From Terebella lapidaria (taxonomy: Eukaryota; Annelida; Polychaeta; Terebellida; Terebellidae), in NCBI GenBank assembly GCA_949152475.1, contig OX424566.1:17941177-18005176 (forward strand): a DNA stretch of 64,000 nt, in the 5' to 3' direction. How positions within the stretch are numbered: the stretch's first letter is position 1; each line of letters begins with the position of its first letter. Shown here in pieces: positions 49,301 to 60,201 of the stretch. A program made the translations under genes and the position numbers. Below the pieces are notes generated by a model. That model was not told the origin of the DNA and made no database searches. It saw only the letters and a program-made list of their open reading frames with translations.

Positions 49301-51099
49301 GGGTAAACCCAAATGCTGAGCCCCATATAACATAATATAAGTATTGTGTGTACCAATAACCCATGAGTCGCACAATATACAAAGGTACCGAGCATCTTAC
49401 AAGTTTGTGCAATAAAACAGTGGGATTTATTCTATCAAATGCGTGAGAAGCATCGAGAAAGGCCACATACGTCTGTAAACCATGTTTAATGTTAAATCAC
49501 AGTAATTATTTCAGGACACATACACATAATGTACCATGTTTGTGTTTAAAACCAAAGTGGTTGGAGGTAGTACAAATTAGGGGTTCCTTACGCGTAAGCA
49601 ACACAGCCTCTATTATTTTAGTAATCACGTTGGATAAACCGATGAGCGGTAATTGTTTTTATCCTTAATAATCAGTACAATTACAGAATCAGTCAAATTT
49701 CTTGGCATGTACCCATGAACTAACAGAGAAGTTACAAACATAGACAATAACACAGATATTTTGGAGTCAGCACACTTTAGGTGCTCAGCGGTAAGATTAT
49801 CCAAACCAGCAGTTGCCATTAAGTAGTTGTTTTATTATTTCAGCTATTTCATTACCAGAAAAAATCAATTTGCTAATGTGATATTCTGAGCTAGGGAATT
49901 TGTAACAAAGTAATGACAGTTACTGTTGTCCACACAGTTAAACAATGATTGATAGTGATTTTGCCACATTACTGGGATGTCATCATCCCCTTGAATCTCC
50001 GACAGTATTAGTAGTGTTAAGCAGGTTGTCAGAAGATAATAATCTGTTTAAAATCGCTGCATAAAAACATCCAAATTCGTTTGATGTTTGACATCATGTC
50101 TAGTATATATTTGTTCCAAAATCCAAATGGCTATATAAGTCACAGGCTACAATCGATTATTATTTCCAACAGCAAACATAAAGTGTCAGTTATTTTATAG
50201 CGTTATCCGATAGATGCATGGAAAAATCGATTTTGATTTGAATTTCTTAACTTTTTTTCAGATGCTATTTCGTATACAGGATGGCTCAGTGAACTTCAAT
50301 CGAAACTGGCTGGATTATCGCCTTGGCTTTGGCAACATACCAGGCGAATATTGGATTGGTTTGTATGAGGAGTTTGTGGTTTGAAATTAAGTGGGATCTG
50401 GAAGGTTTTCAGACAATTACTTGTTTTCTATTTTTACATTGCTGGGGCAGGTAATGACGCCATGCACAGTCTGACGGCGTTAAATGGTCGGACGTATGAC
50501 GTTCATTTCAATCTGACGTCAAACAGCCAAGGCGAGCGGTACGCACAGTACACGCGGTTCCGTATCGCTTCTGAAGCTGACAAGTACAGGCTTACGTTTG
50601 GCGCGTACGAGGGTACCGCAGGTGAATTAAGTTTGCACCGACTGTCAAATGAAGTATTTGGACATTTAACAGAATTCAAAATCTGAAAAGCATGAAATTG
50701 GCAGGAATACAGGACCATGTTTCAACTCGATTTTGTTATTCTCAGTGTGTTCTTACTAAGATAATAAAAATAAAATATTTTAACTCAATGTTTCGTTTCA
50801 ACTTTTACATTTTATCTCAATGTTTCGTTTCAACTTTTCTCGTTTGACCAGGAGACAGTTTGAGACAACACAACAACAGATTTTTCAGCACTTATGACTT
50901 GGACAATGACGCACATAATACTTCGAACTGTGCTCAACAATTCACGGGCGGTTGGTGGTATTACAAATGCTTCGAGGCCAGATTAACAGGACTCTATGGT
51001 CAAGGTCAACGCTTTGGCAGAGGAATCTGTTGGCATGCATTTCTGGGCTTTGAAAACTTCTTAGACTATGCAGATATGAAAATCAGACCCCACTTTTAA
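40309..51099 (+). CDS. Type II membrane fibrinogen-related protein without EGF (copy 2), about 308 aa
   Basis: Exons 40309-40579, 48238-48377, 50262-50358, 50451-50621 and 50852-51099 join in frame (total divisible by three, ending TAA). The first exon encodes [17 protein letters not shown], then a cytoplasmic and membrane part identical to copy 1 over about 40 residues. It lacks the Thr/Ser stalk. The FReD exons have the same phases and lengths as copy 1 (140, 97, 171 and 248 nt) and encode [40 protein letters not shown] (a better calcium-loop match than copy 1), GGWWYYKC and [12 protein letters not shown] searched 40580-48237 by eye for an EGF exon and saw none. Because exon 1 and the first FReD exon are both phase 1, direct joining is allowed. 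Long introns hold several repeats. AATAAA occurs at 51297. Confidence 0.8.
40775..43047 (+). mobile_element. TTAA-flanked DNA element (1.54 kb plus a 731-bp LTR insertion)
   Basis: TTAA at 40771-40774 and 43048-43051 flank inverted ends AGCTATACTGCCTTCGAA and, in reverse, AGCAACTGCCTTCAGAA. The flanking DNA matches, in reverse, the uninterrupted repeat at 4450-4560 with a single TTAA. That shows both the target duplication and the exact insertion point. Related copies lie at 2642-4085 and 6091-6570. No transposase is seen. It lies in intron 1 of FReD gene 2. Confidence 0.8.
41367..42097 (+). mobile_element. Solo LTR inside the TTAA element
   Basis: This 731-bp block is missing from the related copy at 2642-4085. 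It begins TGTTACTCCC and ends TTCTTCACA, fitting LTR TG...CA borders. It contains a TATA-like 'gtataaac' near 41813 and AATAAA near 42006, the usual order for an LTR. No internal retroelement sequence accompanies it, so it is read as a solo LTR, probably of a Gypsy-type element. I do not see a clear short target duplication, which lowers confidence. Confidence 0.5.
43052..43151. repeat. Imperfect 38-bp hairpin next to the TTAA element
   Basis: 'aatagagacccctagagcaa' through 'ttattcaaca' pairs with the reverse copy ending 'gggtttctctatt'. The loop of about 20 bp is rich in CpG ('gggctgccgcaagcgac'). Part of the same repeat occurs at 4450-4490. This is the foldback repeat into which the 40.8-kb element inserted. 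Confidence 0.65.
43152..43899. other. Intron stretch of FReD gene 2, no exon seen
   Basis: AT-rich DNA with a short inverted 'gtgtattctgtgttcatc' / 'gatgaacacagaataca' pair around 43795-43850. No EGF-like or other exon is visible. Confidence 0.45.
43900..47290. repeat. Satellite array: about 136-bp monomers, then longer composite units
   Basis: About ten monomers of 136-137 bp (43900-45240) share 'tcagcatatatcatttccta' and 'gattcctaagctgtaaagtc'. Each holds TGACCTTGAAAATGAGGTCA, then AGGTCAAAGGTCA and TTCAAGGTCA or close variants. From 45240 the units lengthen to about 365 bp or more and add 'aaagtcccatttgggccgag' and 'aaaatggccgccaaagtcc' blocks. Three times (about 45600-45712, 46995-47090 and 47170-47285) they add a GACGGACGACGG run followed by AATAGGTTATCGGACC. 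It lies inside intron 1 of FReD gene 2. Frames running through it are not genes. Confidence 0.93.
47291..48237. other. End of intron 1 of FReD gene 2, nothing recognised
   Basis: AT-rich DNA up to the first FReD exon. I saw no six-cysteine EGF exon like the one at 25544-25651 in copy 1. Confidence 0.5.
48422..49025 (+). mobile_element. Possible solo LTR in a FReD gene 2 intron
   Basis: After about 45 bp of homology to the copy 1 intron, similarity stops at a TGTGACGGAATAGC block. A GC-richer stretch then ends 'gggccataaca' at 49025, and a TATA-like 'gtataaattt' lies near 48626. The TGT...ACA borders and size would suit an LTR. There is no second copy, internal region or clear target duplication, so this is tentative. 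Confidence 0.25.
49060..50090 (-). mobile_element. LINE fragment, reverse transcriptase part
   Basis: On the minus strand, frames near 49819-49625 ([18 protein letters not shown] ... IKDKNN) and 49466-49167 ([20 protein letters not shown]) match fingers and palm motifs of non-LTR reverse transcriptases. They are typical of jockey/RTE-like LINEs in marine invertebrates. The fragment has frameshifts, lacks endonuclease and 3' end, and sits in the intron between the first two FReD exons of gene 2. The clade is not assigned. Confidence 0.75.
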
Positions 51100-51483
51100 G
51101 GAAAAACTACAGTCCAGATACTGTTAGAAGACAAATATCTGTGGCTAGAAATATTTGCGCTTTTATCTTCAGACAAATTCGCAGAGATTCAATTTTGAGT
51201 TTTTATAGCTATCATCCAATGTTTATTAGAATCACAAATAGTTGATGCAGATTTAGTTTTGCAATTTAAGAAAAAAAAAACCCGTGAAATTCGCAAAATA
51301 AATCTTTCAAGTAAATACAAGTGTGTAAATAAATACACTTTAAAATACACAGGGTAACACAAGACTGGATAAGTCACTTGTTCCCATTGTGGCCCAATTA
51401 TAACACAGACAATAATATGGCAGCGGAAATTCTAACAAAATTACAAATAAAAATAATGAAAGTAAATAACAGAAATACTAATT

Positions 51484-51484
<1 letters not shown>

Positions 51485-51543
<59 letters not shown>

Positions 51544-51600
51544 ACTACTACTACTACTACTACTAATAATAATAATAATAATAATAATAATGTTACTAAA
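51485..51600. repeat. (AAT)n/(ACT)n microsatellite
   Basis: A run of AAT units is interrupted by an ACT block and then resumes. On the minus strand this lies just beyond the 3' end of the LINE at 51640-53345, where CR1/L2-like LINEs typically end in a short tandem repeat. Confidence 0.95.
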
Positions 51601-51639
51601 TAATGATTATAATGATATGTAGAACAATACTAGTAATAA

Positions 51640-53345
51640 TAAGAAGGTAATAAAGTATGTGAATAACATAACAAAAAATAGGTAATTAATAATAGATAAA
51701 TATGTCATTATCAGCTTGGACCATGTTAAGAAATAAAAACTGTTTTACCCTGCTCTTAAAACTAGAGCGAGAAGAACAATTTGTATAATGATTAGCAAGG
51801 GAGCTCCAGACCTTAGCACCAGTGTATACTAAAGAAGTAGCCCCAAAGGATCTCACTGAAGGGATGCCCAAGGACAAGTTGCTGGACCTGGTGTGTTTAT
51901 TTTGGATTGTGGACACATGTGTAAAGGATGAAGATAGATATTCAAGAATTTTATTGTAAATTACATTATACACATGGTTTAGTTTAATCTGATCGACTCT
52001 AAGGTTTACCGGCAATATATTGACCTGTTGGAATTCATTGATACCCATATGGGTTCTGGGTTGAGCGTTGAGGAGGAAGTGTATTTTTTGTTCTGCACCA
52101 TCTGCAGTCTCCCCTGATACTTCTTGGTTAGACCAGAATATCAAGAAGAGTTGACAAAATCATAATGGCATTATATGAGTGCTGACTTCAGTAGCCTTTT
52201 GGTCGTAATATTAAAACGCATGGACTGTCTCTACAAAAATTTCAATTTAGAACTTGATTTGCTGATGATATTTCCAGCAATTTGATCTCCAGATAAGGAC
52301 TGCTTGGACTAGGCTGTGTGATCTTCACCATATTGGTCCACGAATAAAGCAGAATCGTCAGCATACACATAACCTGCAGGGCACTGCTGAGAGCATGTCA
52401 TTAACTTATATAAGAAAGAGTGGATGCCCCAGGATTGAGTCCTGATGTACATCACACTGAAATATAGCAGGAGTTGAGAGGGTGTCCCCTACCTCAGCTG
52501 ACTGCAGCCTTCCATTATGGTAGGATTCAAATCAGTCTATGGTAGGTTTCTGAAATCTTAAAGCTTCCAGTTTACTTAATATAACTTTGTGGTCCACAGT
52601 GCCAAAGGCCTTTTGGAGATCCAATATCATCCTTGTGTGATTGCTTTTGACTTGTTGACATTTGATGTAATCCAATAAATGGATAAGACAAGTATCTGTG
52701 GAATAAGAGGGCCGAAATCCAGATTGAAGCTCATAGGAGCTTGTTTTCTCTCAGGTAGTGATGGACTTGTTCACACACAACTTTCTCTAGGACCTTGAAG
52801 ATGACGCTCAATATTGACACAGGTCGATCGTTACCAGCTTCAGAGTCCGTTTTGTGGATTGGATTTATTCTAGCAGCTTTCAGATCATCCGGAATAATGC
52901 CACTACATATAGATAAATTTACAGTATGAGTTAAGGGAGATACAGTATATCTAGCTCCATCCTTTACAAACCTAGAGGGAATCTCATCAAGGCCAGTTGC
53001 CTTACTAGGGTTCAGGGAGTTAAGTACGTCCAGAATCTTGCCTTCAGTCACCTGAAATAGACCAACATTTTCAGCAGGAACACCTTTTTCACTGTAGAAC
53101 TTGGCTATGTGATCTTTACCGTATTTGCCCAGGCTGCTTGGTATTTGCTATACATGTACCAAGTTTTCAGCAATAGTAGAGGAATACTTGTTGAAAATAT
53201 TGGAAACCTGGGACCTATCAAAGGGTACTGAGCCATTATCATGATAAGACCAATGTTTTGTGAGAATGTAGTACATTTAGATGTACCTAGTGTAACCATG
53301 GTAACTAGTGTATTTTTGTCTTTACACTCATCCACCTTGTTGACA
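51640..53345 (-). mobile_element. CR1-like LINE, reverse transcriptase and 3' end
   Basis: On the minus strand, 53051-52731 reads as the reverse transcriptase start (NPSKATGLDEIPSRFVKDGA, RPVSILSVIFKVLEKVV). The interval 52740-52330, in shifting frames, contains LQSGFR-, DLQKAFGTVDH- and YADDSALFVDQ-like motifs. 52144-51686 gives the C-terminal region (FGATSLVYTGAKVWSSL). It has several frameshifts and stops, lacks the endonuclease part and ends near an AAT microsatellite. It is a 5'-truncated, inactive LINE of the CR1/L2/Rex1 group. Confidence 0.82.
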
Positions 53346-53709
53346 TACTAAGGCCAGGCCAAATTCTGAAGTTGGTCGTTGGATTTTTGTCTGAAAAAAA
53401 TCATACGAGCGTACGATATTTTTTTATTTTTACAATTATTTTTTTTTGTCTTTGGATTTTTTTTGTAAAAAAAATTGCATACGGGCGGAAATTGTTATTT
53501 AGTTTTCATCCGTTTTGCTTGTGATCGGGTTTTAAAATATATATATATATATATCACAAATATTAAAAATACATACGAGTTGGCATTTGTATTAAATTTT
53601 CCAATTAACCATTTTGCTAACGATTGTTTTTTTCTCAATATATTTCACGAATATTCAAGATATTTTGCTTACAATTCAGAAATGCTAACAAATCCTTTTC
53701 GGGCGACAA
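53346..53709. other. AT-rich stretch, no gene seen
   Basis: Runs of T and A and a (TA)n tract near 53540. Nothing recognisable. Confidence 0.45.
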
Positions 53710-54200
53710 TATTTGAAATGCTGATTTCATTACATAATGGCTCGAAAATAGAGTTGTGAGCCGGCCTGGGATTAGGGTTAATTGATACTTCTAATACTTC
53801 GCTTCAAAATAGTATAGTAATTAGAATAGCTCAAAGATTAGAATTTTTTTCAAAAATTGGGTAAAAATCACCAAAAAACGAATTTCCATAAGTGTTTACT
53901 TCAATGGGTCATATCTCGAGATTACAATCTTGAACCAGAATCTTGGACTAATGCTGATTGATACATCCAATATGTGTGCTCAAAAAAGTAAAGGACATCA
54001 AGTGACTCGAGGATTACAATAAAAAAAGAAAAAAGTTTTATGGACAAATATAAGAAGAAATCTATTTCTTCAAAAATGCTGATTTCAGCGTACATGTACC
54101 ATGTTTCGAGAATAAAATCGTGAGCCAGCCTGGGAGTAGGGCTCATTGATACTTCTAATATGTTGCTTCAAAATAGTAACCAAAAAATATAGAATGTCTA
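53710..54200. repeat. About 185-bp degenerate tandem repeat, about 2.5 units
   Basis: 'gtgagccggcctgggattag' near 53756 and 'gtgagccagcctgggagtag' near 54120 are both followed by 'attgatacttctaata', with a weaker unit near 53930-53990. Units also share 'aaatgctgatttca' upstream. Confidence 0.6.
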
Positions 54201-54359
54201 GGTACAGTTGGTAAAGAATCCAAAGTGCCTGTAGTGTGAAATCTAGATGATAAAGGATCCGTTAACGAGTAGGTAACTTCACACCGGTATCATATCAGTG
54301 CACACCTGGTATCCATCCGGAATCTCCGTGTATCCAATCAAATAGTGCCTTTAAAAAAC

Positions 54360-55170
54360 TTATTTTTTGACATTAGAGCGTTGGGGGCGAAGCCCCCAAC
54401 CCTCTACATGTCTATGTGCTGACTTTTTCATGGAGGTTTCATGCCAAACTATCGACGCCCGTTTTGGCAGGTAAACCTTCAGACACCTACTCCAAATGAG
54501 GATTTTCTTCGTCTTTGACATAAAATCTGTCGAATTGATGGCAAACTTCCAATATTCCACAGATGTATAATGCATAAATCGATGTGTTAGGATTGAGAAA
54601 ATAACGTAAGATCCTCAAATTATCCAAAAACGTCCAAAATGGCGGAGCCGATGGAAATTGACGTTCCCAGAATGCAAAGCAAATTTTACCGCAATGACGC
54701 ATATTATGGAACACACAATTTTTTGTGTGTTCATCATCTTGCGTGTGACATTCTCTGGTGCTATGATGAAGTAAACACGATGATACGTCTGCGACGCCAC
54801 GGCTAAATTTACCGTAATTTGACGTATTGTATCACATGACAATTAAGGTGTTCCATGCGGGGATGCGAATTTTTATTTTAAACTGGCCTTTCAATTCGCC
54901 CAGTAGGCATAGGGGGGGGGGGGGGGGGCCTATGTATCATGATATCAGATGCAGATATTTCTCATGGTTTTCAATATTTTTTTTAATTTTTTTTTTAAAT
55001 GAAATACCATTTTAGTAGGCGTAGATCTATCTGTTAGCCTACATTGAGTTCAAAATAAATTTTTACTTATTAGGAATATGAATGAAGTAGGCCTATGTTT
55101 TTCATCATAATATACTGTCGTGGTGCTGATGATGTGCTCCAGCTCTAATGTCGTCCCCCGCAGTTAGCTG
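54360..55170 (+). repeat. Duplicated about 0.85-kb segment, copy B
   Basis: This is the direct-orientation counterpart of 7640-8540. The GTTGGGGGC-GAA-GCCCCCAAC hairpin is at 54380-54400, AAAATGGCGG at 54637-54646 and TTCCCAGAATGCA at 54664-54676. The frame starting MAEPMEIDVPRMQSKFYR is retained but soon diverges from copy A. A poly(G) run near 54913 replaces the one near 8446 in copy A, at a shifted position. Confidence 0.7.
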
Positions 55171-56249
55171 CATTTTCTTGTTGTGGCATGTATGCAGTCT
55201 TGGTGGATTGTGCATACAAATTTTAGTGCTTTGTAGCTACAAAGCTCCAAACATCGCAATACATGTTGTTTTGACAAACTATTGAGTAAGACAAATTTGT
55301 AAACAAAACATCAAATGTCTGTTATTCCTACGCCGAAGTGTGACCATATGACGAATTCACTTTTATATTATTGCCCAGTGATGTAGCTCGCAGAAAACGT
55401 AAACAATATGTTGGTTTTCTTCCCCTTTCATACTTACAAAGAAGCGTGGGGAATGGTCGTTTATTTTTGGCGCTCTTGAAAAGGGGCGGGTGGAGTGTTA
55501 TATTTATTTTTATTTTGGCACTGTCAGATCGATACGGGCGGGATTTATTTTTTTAATATAAAATATTTTGAAGGTTTTTGTGGCGGCGATTCCAACGACC
55601 AACATTGTAATTTGGACTGGCCTAAGATGATTTGGCTTTTGTTTTACAATACTGCAGCTAGTTTCGGTAATACAAGTATTTATCATAATCAGCCTGATCT
55701 TGTGTTTTTTGTACTTACTGTATTCCGCTCATTAAAGAGCTGAACAATACATCCATTGCATCATTGGGAATTCGGTATTATCGCCATATTGTTTTTCCGC
55801 TATGGCCTTGATATTGCTCAAAAGTGCAATTGAGAGCACTTTCTACTCATCTCAGCATCTCAGTGAAATTGTCTCATCAAACGATTACGTCGGGAACACA
55901 CATGTTATGTGACTCAGTCTTCCATGTCCAGGATGGCTTAAAATGTGACAACACAAACTCAATTAATCGTTTCGGCACAAGATGCGCACCTTACTCTACT
56001 AATACTACTCACTCACTGAATGTATACCATATTAAAGTCGTCTGGCAATTTTTCAATCTTCATTGAATTTGAAAGAAATAGTAGCCTACGCTACATGGTC
56101 CGGAGTTTCGTTAGATGAGTATTTTAGCTCCATTATTGTGGAGCTTAAGACCCTATTTGAGTCGTCTGGGCAATCAACAATTTGAGCAATATCAGGGCCA
56201 TAGGGGACAAACAATAGGGCGATAATGTACCGAGTTTCCATTGGTGCAA
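55171..56249. other. Intergenic stretch, no gene seen
   Basis: AT-rich DNA with scattered short frames but no family I recognise. Confidence 0.45.
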
Positions 56250-57752
56250 TGGGTGTATATCTCCAGTGATCCATGGATCAGAAGGTGATTTGAATTCTGA
56301 AAGATTTTACAGGTGCGACATCATCAAGTACAGACAGAAATAATCTCTTGAAATCATTCCAGGTCTTTACCACGCATGTACTATCTACGTAACACCCTGC
56401 ACCAATTTGCCTCTTGAAGCTTGGTTTCGAAAACATCTTTGCTATAGTTTTTCATAGACCGCATTGTGTTTGGTATTGTGTTGATTTGCAACACTCATTT
56501 TTATCTTGCGGGTACAATACATTAAACAGTGATCACTAATGGCTATACTGGAAACACCACTATAAAATATTCGACACGGATCTGATAGCAGTATGAGATC
56601 AATAGTTGTGGCTGAGGTTTTAATGACCCTGGTGGGACATGTTTTTATAAGGTTAAACGTGGATATGAAATGTTTGAAATATTTATACAACACAGTATTG
56701 GCACTCGATCAACAATGAGTGTTCAAATCACCCATTAATATGCATTCATTGGATGAAGAATGATCACACGAGGAGCAGCACTCGAGATTTTCATGGAAGT
56801 CCATTTGTTTAGGTGGTCTATAAGTTCCAATCAAATCAGGTTTCGTTTTGGGAAGTAAAATTTCAAACCAAAGGTCCATTCTGGTACTGATTGTGATGTC
56901 AGACCGGATGTATACACATAAACATCCACCTTCTCGGTCATATCCTTGCGAAGACGCAGGTTTCCTGGAACCTCCACTTCAGCGTCAGCTAGAGATGGAG
57001 TGATCGAGCCATGACTCTGTGACCCCAAAGACCGCGGCGTTGCTCTCTTCAGCGATGAGCCGTAACTCGTCCACTTTCGGCAGCAAGCTCCGCGCATTCG
57101 GGTGAAGGAAAGTTAGTCCCTTGTTCTTCATGGATTTGAACATTGAGGGGACGAGAGTGCCTATCCCGGAGGTATCGTGGGCACTGGAGACGTCACTTAC
57201 TTGACTGGAGTCGAAGAATGAGTCAGTGAAAGCATGGACTGCACATCCATAGCAGTACCAGTTCTCATCATTCCGGCCAAGTCGACGGTATTCAGTGAGG
57301 GTCATACCCAAACACAATCGATGGGACCAAACAACACACGAGTCACAGCACAGTGCAACCTGTTTGTCACGAACGTTAGTCCGGCACACACCACACGGGA
57401 ACTTGGTTGTTGACTTCGGACCTGGGTGTCACTGCACATCTCCCGCTATCAGGATTAGAAGTGTGAAGAGGTACATACCGGGCCTGGCAGGGCGATGCCA
57501 TAATTGTTTACCTTTCTCCGATCGGCCATTGACCTTGACCTTGATTGGCCGTAGTCGGTAGCGATGAAGTTCGTCACCAGTAATCTGAGCACCCATCGTT
57601 TTCATCCAAACCAGCAGAATTTCTCGGTCATGAGTGTCCATTAAATCGCAATCTATGTATTCCATGGTCCGGAATAAACTTCCTGTTGTATAATTATCCA
57701 CATTTGTTACTGAGTGAGTGTGAGAATCACGAGCGCAAAAATGGGAAAACAA
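56250..57752 (-). mobile_element. CR1-like LINE 5' part: leader with 2A-like motif, PHD finger, endonuclease
   Basis: Read on the minus strand from 57752, the order is as follows. A leader with a hydrophobic LFTLLILIAGDVQ is followed by an in-frame TGA and then HPGP, closely resembling the 2A-like GDVExNPGP motif known near the start of CR1/L2-type LINE proteins. A PHD-type cysteine cluster comes next (CGVC ... CCDSCVVWSHRLC ... WYCYGC, about 57389-57240). The endonuclease start (LTFLHPNARSLLPKVDELRL, VTESWLDHS) and, after frame breaks, its end (SATTIDLILLSDP, AISDHCLMYC, 56693-56500) follow. The fragment stops before the reverse transcriptase. Confidence 0.82.
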
Positions 57753-58219
57753 CCTGCCGACATATATTAGTCACGTGATTTTGATAGAGATTCATGATAG
57801 TTGTACAGGAAATAAACTTCAAGGAAACTTCAAGTCAACTTCTGTTTCGTTTCAAATTTGTGTTTACATAGGTGCGTAATTTTGGTTTATTGTGTAAATT
57901 TGTAAACTATTTTGTTTCCATTTCTTGATGCAAAATATTCTTGAAGTGTTTTTTTCTACAAATATATCACTTTGTCCAACGAATGTAAACATATGTTTTG
58001 TATCACTACACCAATTTAATTTGCATAATGTATAATCACAATTGAATATATACTTAGTCAAGCGCGAGTCAGTATTCCATTGCAACCATCCTGTTCCAAA
58101 ACTGCATAATTTTAATAAAGCTTCTATAAAAAAAAAGGATGTCCCCTTTAATTGGTGCATAGTCTCTTTACACCTTAAAATGCCTTATTGCGCTGAGCAC
58201 TTGGAAAATCTTTAGCGCC
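57753..58219. other. AT-rich stretch between LINE pieces
   Basis: No exon or element is recognised here. It may include the 5' UTR of the LINE on the minus strand. Confidence 0.4.
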
Positions 58220-58475
58220 TCAAATTTCTGATGCATAATTACTCACACTGTTCACACTGCATTCATACAACTTAGAGAATGTTTTAAACCTAGTGTCCTT
58301 CATTTCCTTGAATTTAGAAGTTACATTTCCAAATGCTCTACCAGCAGATTCAGACAATAGTTTTCCACAAATATCAAACTTTAGCTTGTCCTCCAACTTT
58401 ACGCCCAAATATTTATATTGACTCGCGATTGTGACATCGAGGTCACCAGAAAATGAAATTACTGGAAAAAATATG
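58220..58475 (-). mobile_element. LINE fragment, reverse transcriptase thumb region
   Basis: The minus-strand frame reads YKYLGVKLEDKLKFDIC, then ESAGRAFGNVTSKFK and KLYECSVNSVSNYASEI, the conserved region just after the catalytic core of many non-LTR reverse transcriptases. It is a short isolated fragment abutting the dispersed repeat at 58448. Confidence 0.72.
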
Positions 58476-58700
58476 TAGGCATTATTGATAGTAGGCCTTT
58501 CAATGTTGCTGTCGATATGTTGATGCACAAGAAAATCAGTAAGATCTACGATGAATGAAATAAACTGTATGAATACTTTACAGTCATGTAATGCGATGTT
58601 CTGGGGTGTATGTTGTATTTTGCAAGCAAGCATGTAACATGTTATACGTATGTATAACCACTCTTGTGAAATAAATCAATTAATAATCTAAAAAAAAATA
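58448..58700 (+). repeat. Dispersed repeat with 3'-end-like sequence, copy 2
   Basis: It matches 32070-32310, including the final 'cttgtgaaataaat' and an A-rich tail ('aatctaaaaaaaaata'). Its plus orientation is opposite to the LINE fragment it touches. Confidence 0.6.
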
Positions 58701-60120
58701 CGAATACGCATTTTCGCAATGCCCCGTAAAATCCATAAAAGCAACGAACTGAGTGTGTAGAACAAAATTCTAATGCTATTTTATATTCATACAAGAACGC
58801 AATCTTTGTTGACGCGTATATTTTTGTGTGGAAAATACTACATTATTCATATGGCTGATCTCTTCAATAGAAGTGTACGAATATATCGAAGCACTACAAG
58901 AAGCACTCTATTATGTCACACCAGTCAGCATAGTCTCTCAACATTTCATATCAACATGTACACCGTTTCATTGAAAGATAGATAAAATTCCGGAAAAAAA
59001 AAAATATTTTGTTGTTAAAAATCGATATTAATGGAGTGGTCAAAATGACCCATTTAGCAGGAATTTCAGGATTAAATTTCCCGATAATTTCATATAAAAG
59101 AGATATTTAAACCAAGATTTTTATTCGAATGCACAATGTCACAATGATGATTATTTAAAAGTCAGAAAATTCAAACGGAATTTCACCTTTTAGCCTCCCT
59201 GTGTGGGTCAACTACTACTGAGTAAATCTTGACTAAGAGCTCTTACGCTCGTAACCAATAGTATGTATCTAGCATATGACTATGCTCAAACAAAACATGA
59301 CTACATATAATTAACCCAAGGTTAATATTCGAATAAGTAAGCACTTTGAGGTATACACACATATAGGTCGAGTTCGACCTCCAGAGTTTTTCTTGCGTCA
59401 AATTGAAAGTCAGAAGCTTTGCAACTTGTGACTTAGCAGTTCTCATAATATGCTAGTGTTTAGAATCTGCTGTGGGGCAAAACTTGTGTGTATGGGATAG
59501 CATTCAGGGACTAGTGATAGTTCTGCCTTGATCGGTATAATATTGAAATGTGCAAGTATGTAGTCGCTAGTTATACAGGCATGATAAATATATTGTTTTC
59601 CAAAAGTAATAAAATCATATTTCACAATAGTGTCGGTATACCTTTTGCAATAACCCTGTAGCTAGAACCGTGAGTCCCATCTGAAAGAAATTTTGATTCT
59701 CTTTCTCTCGCTATATATGTTCATATCACAAACCCAAGCTGTGAGTACACCTTTCTCCCCACTCCCAATCATGCTATAATCAGACAAATATCATTGAATC
59801 ATGGCAATCAATCAGACATACATCTGCACAATAAGTGGCGATATTCTTCCTTGTCACCGGAAATACAACAATGGAAAAACACTATTCTAATTGGATTTCT
59901 GTGTCAAATTGTCTTGAACATAGACGGAGTACGTAGCGGAGATAGATCGGCAGATATTATTTGCTGTCAGTAAATCCATTTAACATGACTAGCGCCAGTT
60001 TCCTTGTAGATAGTTTTATTGGCCGTTTCCTTCCAAAAACTCTCAGCAAAAAGACAAGTCTTTTATCTTACGGATGACAGAAATTCACTTTGCCCTTAAA
60101 CAGTTCGTAAAGCACGACCA
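58701..60120. other. Intergenic stretch upstream of the PAN/F5-8C-like gene
   Basis: AT-rich DNA with no exon I can support and no TATA box convincingly placed before 60202. Confidence 0.45.
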
Positions 60121-60201
60121 CTAGATGTGTCGCCACGCTCATCGGTGGTAGTTATTACTGTAATATTACCAGAAAGAATAGCGGTGTTATTGACTATAAT
60201 C

